Shown piece after piece: positions 1-39,761 of a DNA stretch of 41,765 nt. The DNA is taken from NCBI GenBank assembly GCA_003118195.1, contig BEXV01002223.1, positions 1-41,765 of the forward strand, given 5' to 3'. Source of the stretch: Hemicentrotus pulcherrimus. Its lineage: Eukaryota > Echinodermata > Echinoidea > Camarodonta > Strongylocentrotidae. Both the position numbers and the translations under genes were made by a program. The notes beneath the pieces are model-generated. The model did not search any database. It was not told the DNA's origin and was given only the letters and a program-made list of their open reading frames with translations. The number at the start of each line of letters is the position of its first letter. Within the stretch, counting starts at the first letter, position 1.

Positions 1-720
1 CTGACTTGTGATGGCGCTTTACAGCAATTAAAAAGATATGACATGTTCGGAGCAATGACAACTCACTTGTCGCGGAAGTTGTCGCTCATCTTGGCAAAGA
101 CAGCTTCATGAAACACTTAGCTGACAAGTTACGTGACAGTGGCGAGATGTCGTTGATCTTGTAGTTATGACGGTTTCGAGAATTGCCCCTTAGTCAAGAT
201 GTTGATGATTGAAGTGCATTCAAGAAAACAGACATATTAGCAGAAAGGATGTCCTTACAATTACTAATGTGTAATGTTTCACGATCATTTTCGACATCAC
301 TTTAACTTTTATAGTATATTAATTATTAAAGTTAATTTATCATCTTTCCAGTCATAATTCCGGTGAAAAATCACTAGTTAATCTCCCTGGTGTGCGTGCG
401 GCAAGGGCTAACGTTTGTGTGTGGGGAAGGTTGATTGAATGACAGTTTTATTGAAGAATTTCCCATACCAGATGGTTATTAATGGCTAGATCTAGTCCTT
501 CAATTGCAAGCTTAGTTACAAATTTTGGAAGTGAGAATGAAATATTATTTGGCACAAATTTAAATTCAGATGATGTTTGAAGGTTTGCATGGTGGTAGGA
601 TATCGCGGAAGAGGTTTACGGTACACCATGTGTAAAGTCCTAGGAGGCATAAGGAGTGGTAATTTTAATAGACTAGACTCTGTATGATTTTATCATAGAC
701 TTCATATGTTTTCTCGTCAG
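1..720. other. Upstream / first-intron region of SDR39U1
   Basis: Only the weak candidate exon at 482-530 is seen here. A small CpG-richer pocket lies near 390-430. No promoter element or first exon could be fixed, so the true start may lie outside the window. Confidence 0.4.
482..530 (+). CDS. SDR39U1: Candidate first exon of SDR39U1 (weak)
   Basis: An ATG at 482 opens 16 codons plus one base and ends at a consensus donor GAA|GTGAGA at 531. The leftover A joins the first two bases of exon 721-827 to make AGT, giving LVTNFGS before GGTGFIG. The phase fits exactly. The residues do not look like the usual xxVLVGGGTGFIG first strand, so a different or farther upstream exon is at least as likely. 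Confidence 0.28.
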
Positions 721-827
721 GTGGAGGAACAGGCTTTATTGGCACAGCACTGAGGAAGCAGCTAGAGGCCAAAGGTCACAAGGCTCTTCTCGTTTCACGT
801 TCACCTGGAAAAGACCGAGTCACTTGG
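721..827 (+). CDS. SDR39U1: SDR39U1 exon: glycine-rich NADP-binding loop
   Basis: The acceptor CGTCAG ends at 720 and the donor GTTAGT starts at 828. The reading frame begins with two split bases and then GGTGFIGTALRKQLEAKGHK, followed by VSRSPGKDRVTW. This is the beta1-loop-alphaA dinucleotide-binding unit, with an SR pair at the end of beta2 as expected for NADPH preference. It ends on a codon boundary. Confidence 0.93.
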
Positions 828-3767
828 GTTAGTATTTCAAATTCACTTTTTTTGTTATATGCTCTGGCTCCTAACCATTAGGAGCCAGAGCATATAACAC
901 TGAGTTTCCATAGGACATATATTCATTCAGATGGTCATATCTCAGCCAATACTTAACATATTCAATTGGTTTTCGTCAATTGGACATTATTTTTGATGTT
1001 CTTTCGGAATATGAAGAAAAAATTGAGAAATTCTAAAAATTGATTTGTTATGACTTCACACTTCACCACTCTATTGTAAGGTGCCTTTGCATATATATAT
1101 ATATACATAAATATATGTTTATATGAAAGATGTAATTTTACCCAACCGGTAAATAAAAATCGTGCCCCAAAATGATCCTAGTATGTTTCCAATTATATCC
1201 ACTATCCAGTTGAATATGTCCTCGTGTAGTGCTGTTAGTATTGTCCTCAATATGAAGGTTGGTGCATTTATAATTAGATGGAAATATAGAAACAAAGTAC
1301 TTTATCATATTCTCAAATACTATTTTCATACTTTCTACTTCAATTTTTTATTTGACTTTATTCCAATAAACCTTTTCCTTCTATATCTGTTAAATGTCCT
1401 TTGCAGGATGAGGTGAAGAAGAATGGTTTACCACAGTGTGATGCTGTTGTCAACCTCACAGGGGAAAACATCTTGAATCCAGCCAAAAGGTGTGTAGACC
1501 GCTAATGATAACATACTCACATGAACCAAGCCAAATCTACCGACAGGAAACCTACTTGTCCTTCACTTATCAATTTTTTAAATAAATACCCATAAATTTG
1601 TTATATAATTCAAGAATGCTGCATTTTTGTACATGAGGTATATTAAAGTTATCTTTACTAGTGCTCATGTGGGAAAAAAAATTCAGCTGGCTCCCACTAA
1701 AGAGGGTATAAATGAATTGTTTCTACAACACGTGCTCAGGCAGCAACTGCTCCACTGTCAATTTTCAAAACCGAAGTCCCAACGTCAACCCTAGACGACA
1801 CTATGTACCTTACCCTATCCTGGAGCTTAATCTCCAGACCTAATTGCAATCCTCACCCTGCATCTTTCACAAAATAGAAATAAAAATAGGAGCAAATGTT
1901 AGCCAGCTATAAATCACAAGTCCTGCAGTTTTGTGTTGAAGTTACAACTGTTTTTTTGTATACCAGCAAAAACCTTTAAAAGTTCTCTCTCTCTCTCCCC
2001 CTCTCTCTCTCTCTCTCTCTCTCAGGTGGACTAAAGATTTCAAGCAGGTTGTTTGGAAGAGCAGAGTAGAGACCACTGCGACTCTGGCCGAGGCCATCTC
2101 CAAGGCCAGCAGTCCTCCAAGTGTCTTTGTGGGCATGTCTGGTGTAGGTGAGAATGTGTGATACCGTCACTGTGATACGGGAGTCGGACATTAATGACTT
2201 AATTTTCTTTTTATTATGTTTTAAATGAATGGGTGATCTTTTAGTTGGGGAAGTTGATATTTCTCCCTTTTCATGATTCTGCGCCATATCATGAAATAAA
2301 TCTAATTATTTAACATAAGAAACATAGGCAACGATTTAAACTGATCTGAACGTCTAGATTCAAACTTTTGTAAACTCTGATTTCCACAGACAGTATGGAA
2401 CAATATGTTGTAGTTCTTATGTAATTGTTTTTAATCTGGTCCTTTCAGTTGGAAATGCTCCAGCCCTGAATCCATGAAATATCATCTCAGATTATTCTTG
2501 AATGTGCTCTGTCGTCTTGATACTTCTTAAACAGTACCCTGGACATCGCACTCTCCTCCGAGTAACGGGTTAAGGCTTCATTGATAATTCTTTCCATTCA
2601 AAAATGACTGTTCACATTTTTTCTGTATCCTGTCATCACTTTAGGTTACTATCCATCATCGGCCACTGCCGAGTATACAGAGGAGAGCACGGTAGAGGAC
2701 CAGGACTACCTGGGGAGACTATGCGTGGAATGGGAGAGGAGTATGGGACCGGTGGATGGGCAGGAAGATGGAGTCAGAAGAGCGGTAGTAAGGACAGGTA
2801 AAGGATGGGACTGTTTGAAGAGTGGGAAAGGGGTACGGGATCGGTAGAAGGATGGGAAGATGTGATGATTATAACTTGACAAGTTTTCCTCTAAAATTTT
2901 CCTTAAAGCAAGTCTGTACTAGTTTGGCCAGGAGGGATTAAACCACCCAGCGTGGTCACTGACAGGTGGCTATCTCATCAACTCTGCTCTCAATTAACAG
3001 AAGAAAAAGAGGATTATGGGGGACCAATGGGCATCGCTTAGGCATTGTTTTCTATATAGAGGGAGCAAGTAGCTACAAGTAGTACAGTGGGGCTTAACCC
3101 ATATTTCTTCAACTTTCTCTTATTAGTTTTAGCCTAAACATGCACAATATCTATTATATTTCTTAAGTAGATTTAAATTACTTTTAGTAACTCCATTCTT
3201 AGTAAAACAATTTGTTCATAATTAACCAAACTCAATATCATTGAATGCTACGCAAGACTTATCTCAGGCAGGAGTCTATTGAAAATATATGTTAAATGAT
3301 AAATGAAATAAAATCCTATGTCATGCTTAGTTATCCTTTCTCCTGCTTTCCTATCAGCTGTGGTTCTTGGTAAGACTGGAGGTGCCATGAGCCAGATGAA
3401 GTGGCCATTCTACTTTGGCGTTGGAGGCATCATTGGCTCAGGCCAGCAGTACTTCCCATGGATCCACGTCGATGACATTGCAGGCATCTTCGTCCATGCC
3501 ATCGAGAATGAGAGCGTCAGTGGGGTGCTCAACGGGATCGCCCCCAACCCCGTCACAAACCATGGCTTCACCAAGGCCTTGGGCGCCGCCATGTGGAGGC
3601 CAACCCTCTTCCCATTGCCGGGGTTCGTGGTGAAGGGTATATTCGGAGACGAGAGGGCAGTGATGCTTCTGGAGGGTCAGAAGGTGCTGCCGAAGCGGAC
3701 TCTGGAGAGAGGGTACAACTTCAGGTACCCGGACATAAACTCGGCTCTCAAAGAGGTTGTCTCTTGA
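721..3767 (+). CDS. SDR39U1: SDR39U1-like epimerase-family protein (5 exons seen, N-terminal exon missing)
   Basis: The spliced exons 721-827, 1407-1489, 2026-2147, 2645-2797 and 3358-3767 join in frame to about 290 residues ending at a TGA. Human SDR39U1 is about 293 aa, so only a few N-terminal residues are missing. The glycine-rich Rossmann loop GGTGFIG opens exon 721-827. The segment VVNLTGENILNPAKRW follows, then GYYPSSATAEYTEES in the region of the SDR active-site tyrosine. The last exon has GQQYFPWIHVDDIAGI and the C-terminal DUF1731-type tail with LLEGQKVLPKRTL and YPDINSALKEVV. Family members are atypical SDRs predicted to bind NADP(H); the substrate is not known. The first visible exon starts with two bases that complete a glycine or serine codon, so one upstream exon must supply the first beta strand. 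The gene converges on AP1G1. Identification rests on family recall, not on a search. Confidence 0.94.
853..899. repeat. Perfect 22-bp inverted repeat with 3-nt loop
   Basis: The arm 853-874 (TGTTATATGCTCTGGCTCCT plus AA) is the exact reverse complement of 878-899, and the loop is CCA. It lies 25 bp inside the intron after exon 721-827. The stem core GAGCCAGAG recurs in the hairpins at 5466-5530 and 6175-6239. Confidence 0.9.
1407..1489 (+). CDS. SDR39U1: SDR39U1 exon: VNLTGEN segment
   Basis: The acceptor TTTGCAG ends at 1406 and the donor GTGTGT starts at 1490. It encodes DEVKKNGLPQCDAVVNLTGE and then NILNPAKR, matching the conserved VNLAGENI...RW segment. The last arginine codon is split 2+1 with the next exon. 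Confidence 0.93.
1983..2023 (+). repeat. CT microsatellite serving as polypyrimidine tract
   Basis: About 40 nt of nearly pure (TC)n with one CCCCC interruption runs straight into the CTCAG acceptor of the SDR39U1 exon at 2026. Confidence 0.9.
2026..2147 (+). CDS. SDR39U1: SDR39U1 exon: helix after the GENI motif
   Basis: It follows a long CT microsatellite that ends in the acceptor CTCAG at 2025; the donor is GTGAGA at 2148. It encodes WTKDFKQVVWKSRVETTATL and ends at VFVGMSGV. The last base is the first of a split glycine codon. Confidence 0.93.
2148..2644 (+). other. SDR39U1 intron, non-coding
   Basis: No exon is seen. It contains a roughly 40-bp stretch (2326-2364) similar to 8211-8249, a small dispersed repeat. 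Confidence 0.6.
2645..2797 (+). CDS. SDR39U1: SDR39U1 exon: YYPSS segment
   Basis: The acceptor ACTTTAG ends at 2644 and the donor GTAAAG starts at 2798. It encodes GYYPSSATAEYTEEST, then LCVEWERSMGPVDGQEDG and RRAVVRT, matching the family's VAYY...TAEY and VVVRSGVVL segments. Phase is 2 in and 1 out. Confidence 0.92.
2798..3357 (+). other. SDR39U1 intron, non-coding
   Basis: Flanked by exons 2645-2797 and 3358-3767. The first 70 bases echo the purine-rich GGATGGGA motif of the exon end; nothing else is recognised. Confidence 0.6.
3358..3767 (+). CDS. SDR39U1: SDR39U1 terminal exon with DUF1731-type C-terminus
   Basis: The acceptor CTATCAG ends at 3357 and completes a split GCT codon before VVLGKTGGAMSQMKWPFYFG. 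The exon encodes 135 more residues and ends at TGA (3765-3767). It is clearly more GC- and CpG-rich than its surroundings, as expected for coding sequence in this AT-rich window. Confidence 0.95.
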
Positions 3768-4680
3768 GGTTATGATCAACTCGTCTTATGAACAATTCAG
3801 ATTCTATTATGGATCAAAGCTCCCTCTTTTATCTGTCAAGGACTGGTAATGAAACTAGAAGAAATTGTTTTCCAGGCTGTGAGAATTGGAACCAGTACGG
3901 GTACTCGGACATACGCTCTAATGGTATGTGCCTTTCAGGTGCTCTTGATCAGGGCTACTGCTCTCATCTATCAAGGACTAGAAATGTTTTTGTGGGTGGT
4001 AAGAATGGGTTCCTGTTCAGGTTATCAGATATAAATTCTTCTCTTTAAGAGGTTATCCATGAGTCTACATTCAACTCTTTTTTTTTTTGGTATCATTTTG
4101 GGGCCCTTGATCAGTTTCCTACTCGCCAAGACCCATTATGAAATTATGAATATAGAAGAAATTGTTTTCTAGGCTGCGATAATGAGTGCCGGTTCAGATA
4201 CTCGTGATCGACTCGTGTTATGAACCTTTGGGGTGCTCTTAATCGTTTAATTACCTTCCAGGCTGTGGAGACTAATCATGACATGAGCAGCATCACAACA
4301 TATATTGTAAGAAGTGGATTGCACCATTATGCATGGATCATTATTTTGCGTACCTGTCACAAGTCTTAAATCTTTGTAGATGATACACATACCACCACCC
4401 CCAGTTGCACAAAACAAACAGGTAATATGCCATGTAGGAGAACTACCACCTAACGCCTGCATTGGTATCTTTTCGGGGGGGGGGAGGGGGGTTGTTGAAC
4501 AACTTTTTCATTCTCGGTCATATGTGCTGAATCTTTTTGTACCTGGTATTCCTGAAGTGTGTGAAAATGGCCTAAATTTATCTCTATAAATATGCCATAT
4601 ATATATTGTCTACTTTTTTGTGTCTGTAGTAATTAAAAGTGATGAAAATCATACTTGTAAAAAAAAAAAAAAAAAATCGT
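3768..4680 (+). other. SDR39U1 3' UTR region with degenerate last-exon copies
   Basis: It follows the stop codon. An AATTAAA hexamer-like signal at 4631 precedes an A18 run at 4659-4676 by about 21 nt, and is the best candidate 3' end seen. Degenerate copies of the last-exon tail occupy 3869-4260. A G-rich run lies near 4476-4491. Confidence 0.45.
3869..4260 (+). repeat. Degenerate tandem copies of the SDR39U1 tail
   Basis: The gene tail near 3720-3782 (TTCAGGTACCCGGACATAAA, then CTCAAAGAGGTT and ATCAACTC) is echoed at about 4014-4077 (TTCAGGTTATCAGATATAAA, CTTTAAGAGGTT, ATTCAACTC). Shorter echoes lie at about 3895-3925 and 4188-4225. The phrase AGAAGAAATTGTTTTC is also repeated at about 3857 and 4155. 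The reading frame is broken, so these copies are not coding. Confidence 0.7.
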
Positions 4681-5465
4681 TTTTTACCCGTAGTTGTCTT
4701 TGTCCTACTTATTGAGGGAAATCTTGGAACTAATTTCATGAACCCAAGTTATTTATATGGCAAAAGTGAAATGATTTATGAATACATGACAGACTTTACA
4801 TTCATTAGGATCTAGTTAAACTGACATGGACAATATTTGACCATCAAAGGTAGAAAATGTAGGAAAGATGAGACACAAGCATAAGGAAATTGATCTATTG
4901 TCCCAATAACATGCTAAACACCTCGACAGTCCCAAGTGTGCAAGCATTTTCCTTACATTCAAACCAAATTAAATGCAGACAGAGAAGTTCACAAAATACT
5001 CTGAAACCAAGATTCTCTTTCATACCACTTTAATTTTATTTACAAATGTTTATTTTGTACTCATTTTCTTTTACATTTTTCACACTAAGTTCTTGATTTT
5101 ATCAATGTGTACACAATTAGTTTTACATGTACATGTATTTATAAAGCAAGTACTTCAATAATTCAATCACATTTCATCAATGTTCTCCTTTCAACATATA
5201 TTGTATCTTCTTTTGTAATAATGATGCTCTACAAGAACCATCATCCTACTTTCATCATTTTTTTTTTCTCCAACAAAAGTAATCCACATTTATTGTGAGT
5301 TTCTACGGCGACTGCTACGATAATGCTACAAGATCTACCAATTGCAAGATGAAATACGAGGTCAAGTTTGTTTTCTTTTAGGTATCGTAAGCAATGATGA
5401 TTTCATGGAAAAGCCAAGATTTCCCAGGGGTTATGAGAGGGAATACCTTTTGAACATATCATCCA

Positions 5466-5530
5466 TTTTGAGCCAGAAGGGCGTTAACTCCTATCAAACA
5501 TCAGAGGGTTAACGCCCTTCTTGCTCCAAA
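5466..5530. repeat. Hairpin with GAGCCAGAAGGGCGTTAAC stem
   Basis: The arm 5470-5488 pairs with 5508-5526 (GTTAACGCCCTTCTTGCTC) at 18 of 19 positions, and flanking TTT/AAA extends the stem. The loop is about 19 nt. Confidence 0.85.
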
Positions 5531-6174
5531 CGTATGACGCATTTTAATTTCAAGATCGGATTCAGTTGACAACCTAGTACAAGGCTTGATATCCAAGCAT
5601 TTAGAAACTATTACTGTGATTTACCCAATTATGAATGCAAAAATTATGCAATGGCTGACATATCTTATGTGTTGTAAAGCAGCACCATAAATATCTTCAT
5701 TTTATTTCTGTAGACGTACCATTCTGCTCAGATGCAGAATAAAAGTCACACTTCAATCTGAAAGAAGGATAATTGAGTGACCTTATGATGATGATGATGA
5801 GTAACAAAAAGCATGGCTCTTTTACATTTTGAAACACCGGACTAACATGACATGGTGTTAACAAATTATTCAGGACCACAACTCCTACTTCTTTACTATA
5901 AAGTGCTCATTGGATGCCAAAGTGCTCACAAAAGCTGCTAGTTCGTGCCCAATTAACACACTATTATTTTAAGTGTGATACATTACACCAAAGTTAAACA
6001 TTTAATTTGGCAACTAGAAGTGATTCGAACGGCTAAACTTGTGAATACACCATTACTATTATATAGCAGCTTAATTGGTGAGTGCTGGTGCTACATCAAG
6101 ATGTGAACAGTACATTCAACTCTTTGAAATTCAGGCCAGCATTTAAAGGCAAAGGACATTGTACAGGCTTCTAA

Positions 6175-6239
6175 TTGAGAGCCAGAGGGGCATTAATTTG
6201 TATCTTTTAACACAGACATAATGCCCTTCTGATTCTCAA
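6175..6239. repeat. Hairpin related to 5466-5530
   Basis: The arm 6175-6196 pairs with 6218-6239 at 18 of 22 positions. The stem TTGAGAGCCAGAGGGGCATT shares its core with the hairpin 700 bp to the left, so both appear to belong to one hairpin-element family. Confidence 0.8.
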
Positions 6240-9200
6240 GAGAGGATGTATCTTGGGATCATATGTACTTTCTTCACTCTGAGCAGGGTTAGTCTAATAA
6301 GGCATGCCTTGTGTAGTATGCCCACTGAAGGCAACAAGGCCGTTACAGCCAACTATTATCAATGGCAGTAACTACCTTATTGCACTGAGCTAACAAATTA
6401 AAAATTGACAGAACCCATTCATGGTACAAGAGTATGATTGTGAAATAATGGATCTGAGCAACTAGATAACCAATTTAAAAGAGATTGAAACTTAACAAAA
6501 ACCTAGTGAAGCTTTACAGATTTTTTTTTAATTGGTGAGTAAAAATGCATGTTATTGTTCTCTAGTCAATAACACTTTGAAATGGCTTACAAATATGACT
6601 GCTATAGCAGGAATGCATTCACATATCTGGGGAGATAGAAACAATATTAGTTGGCTTCTTTGAGGCACTAATATCTATTCTCTATAAGCATACCGTTATC
6701 ACAAATGGACATGACAAAATAATCAAATCTTGAATAAATAAACAAATTTCAATAAACATAGCATTTGGTTCCTGTAACACGAATCCTTCCATAAGGCCCA
6801 CATAAACAACTTGATAAAACAAACACCGTTTATTTCAATAATAATTCATAAGTTTCTCATCTTTATAAGAATCGTGATAGACATAATCTCTATATAAAAC
6901 AGTCTAGAAATGGAATAGTTTAAAATCTACAAGTGAATACAAAAGAAGTAACGCACAATAACATTTCATGTCAGAAAGTACATATTCTTAGAACAGACCA
7001 AAGAGACGAGATCCATAATGGAAAATGGGGAGAAAAATTGCTGGTTTTACACAAACTAGTGCTTCATTCATTTCCCCAATTGTATTTTCTGACATAAAAT
7101 AGATATATATTACTAAAAGAAAAAGATAAACATACAAATACTGAGCACAGACATACAGAAAGACAATGAACAATCAAAGAATAATACGGTTAAGGAAAAA
7201 AGATTGTTTACACCTGAAAAGTAATGATATCAATTGCCAATACTTAAGACAACTATTTTCTCAATTCAAGGTTACATGCTTTAAGTTACGCATATTGTGG
7301 CAGAAATATTTAAAGAGCACTGCTTAGTGATACAATAATATTATACTAAAGACGGATCGGCATGTTAAGGAATGTCGTATAGATGGCTCAACAAACTTGA
7401 TTCTCTTTCATTCTTTATTCTACAATCAAATACGAAGATCTGGCCCTTTTCATAACCACAACATTGCAAAGCAATGTGTGATAACTATAACATATAAGTG
7501 GTTTTCCCTCTTCAAAGCTGAATAAGTACTGGCGGTTAGCTTGGGTGGTTGAGCTCTATTTATATCAATGTTATGGCAAACAAAAATTAACTAAAGGAAC
7601 TTAATTAGTTGTCCTTTCAGCATACCTCTAAATGTGTCATTTTCTAAAGTGTTCAAAACTCCAAAACAACATTTTAAACTCTGCAATAGACTTCCGATTA
7701 AGAAAAATTTAAGTACCGATCATTAGGCAAACTTTGGGGAATTGCAAGCAACTAATTGCACAGTATACATGAAAAGAGAAAGAGAGAGAACAAACACAAC
7801 CACACATATAAGTTAATAATAAGTGTGATGATTTGGAATACAAATTGAGCATGTTGCCTGTAAATTTTTGACTCCCAAACCCGGTTATTGTCAATAACAA
7901 TCAATGTCAGGCAGGCTTCCAATCTCACTTGGATCAGATCACTCACCGAGTACTGATGCAAAATGGAAATTATAATATCTGCCCATCAGGATAAATTCAG
8001 AAAAGACTGGTCCCAAAGGAAACTAATATGCAAGAAATATTGTAGTGTCAATAGTCATTCTGAAAGATATGTTGATCGCAGTGACTTAACATTAAATTCT
8101 GATTAATTAAAAACTGGCAATTGAAGTCCATACAATAAATCCTACCATGTGCACCTGGGTTGAGAAAAAAAAGGGCAGATGAAATGCCTAACTTCATAAA
8201 AATGCAAAATAGGCAATGATTTAAACTGCTCAGAACGTCATGATTCAAAGTCAGAAAACTGACTATAATCCTGTAATATTTGACCAAGAAAAAAAAATCA
8301 CTATTTCTAATGACATCCGAAAACAGTTGTTACCAATACCAATACCCTTAACAACCAAGAACAGTTAACACTATTACTTTTGGCAACATAGAACAGTTGC
8401 TTCTATTTCTATTGGCATTCATGAGAAATTCAGAAAAAAAAAGTTAATGATCTGTGGGTCGTGAACATTACCAATACATGTATACCTGCATCAACATTTT
8501 CGTCATAGACATCTCCTGGTCCAAGAGCATATAAACCCAATACATATATATTCTGATGTTTTTTTACTCTTCAAACCACACGATTATGGAGAATATTGCT
8601 ACCTGCAGCACATAATTGACAGTATGCATATACTTGTGGTATGTAAATGAGCATGTCATGCAATGCAATGCATATACATCCCAATACCTCCTTATCTTAC
8701 TAAGATTATACAGTCTACACCGTTGGTAAAATGTGAAATTCACCAAATCTGGCGACATCTCAATGCGACTGAAATTTCAAATGGAAGATTTTGGTTTGTG
8801 TCGAATAGGCAGTGGTTTTGAACTTCAAAGGAATCACCCAGAGGTCAATTTCAATACCCTAAGATATTGCCTATAGAAATCTACTTTTTCATTGCATTGT
8901 TCCTATATTTTAAAAGGGTCATGCAAACGGCTACTGGAATTTCCTAGTGCTGTATTTTGAAATTTGATTGGTGACAGTGTTGAAATTGAATCTTTCCAAT
9001 ATGCGTCATATCCGCCATTCTCCACAAGCACAGGTACCAATGCAGGGTTAACAAAGCTTGCTCGGAAGGGATTATATACTCATTAGCATCCACTATAAGT
9101 TCTTGCAGTAGCAAATAACTGATTCATACTTGTGAATAATGGTGTAAGAGCTCTTCCTACTGCAGCTAAAACTTCACACATTGGGCTCAGATAATATTGC

Positions 9201-9695
9201 TTGGAATATGCAATATCATCTTTCTCTCAAATGCATTAACCCTCTCCTTCTCTCTCACTACCTCTCTCACTACCTCTCTCACTATCTATCTCTCTGTATG
9301 TTTCTCTTTCTCTCTCTTATTTGTCTTCCTCACCTGTTCAATAAGAATAGGCTTATAATACCTATTAAAGAGTGGGAACGTTCCTTTGTCCCCCTTAGTC
9401 AATAAATTATCTATACTCTCTAGCATTTAGCTCTAATCTCGTGCTACATTGAGTGTATATAAAGTGATCTTACTCTCTCTCTGCAATGTCCAAAGGCTCA
9501 TCCCTATGGAGTTCATCACATCAAGAGATCTTCATTGCAAAAGAATCATTAGCATAATAATAAAAAAAGAATTCATCTTTTCTCTCTAGATATAGTAGAT
9601 TCAACATATACATACACGATAACATAACAAAAAAGGGGGGGGGGGGTGAAGAATAGTTTTGACAGTGAAAGGTGCGTTGAGAAGGAATGCCACTA

Positions 9696-39666
<29,971 letters not shown>

Positions 39667-39696
<30 letters not shown>

Positions 39697-39761
39697 TGTG
39701 TATTATCAGATTGGTCAATCTCCAGAATTTCAAACACTTCTGATGACAGTTAGTCCCTATC
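39667..39761 (-). CDS. AP1G1: AP1G1 exon 1: 5' UTR plus 10 codons
   Basis: The donor AAG|GTTAGT lies below 39667. The coding part 39696-39667 reads MSVLQAIEEK and joins in frame to [10 protein letters not shown] of exon 2. A TAA stop lies nine bases upstream in the same frame, so this ATG is the most 5' usable start here. The upper edge follows a TTCGTTGCAG acceptor at 39762-39767, which implies at least one farther non-coding exon. Confidence 0.75.

Larger units (their letters stand above)
4681..9695. other. Convergent intergenic / putative AP1G1 3' UTR stretch
   Basis: This is AT-rich non-coding DNA between two tail-to-tail genes. Several TTTATT sites (AATAAA on the - strand; near 5038, 5047, 5698, 6829 and 7413) could end AP1G1 transcripts, and the true one cannot be chosen. 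It contains two hairpins (5466-5530, 6175-6239), a CT-rich tract with (TCTCTCACTACC)n near 9250-9300, and a G12 run at 9635-9646. No protein gene was recognised on either strand. Confidence 0.5.

Noticed and set aside
853..899. Perfect hairpin considered as a microRNA precursor
   Set aside because: A 3-nt loop and 22-bp stem are too short for a pre-miRNA.
3788..4048. 86-codon ORF after the SDR39U1 stop
   Set aside because: It runs across decayed copies of the gene tail and matches no protein in a consistent frame.
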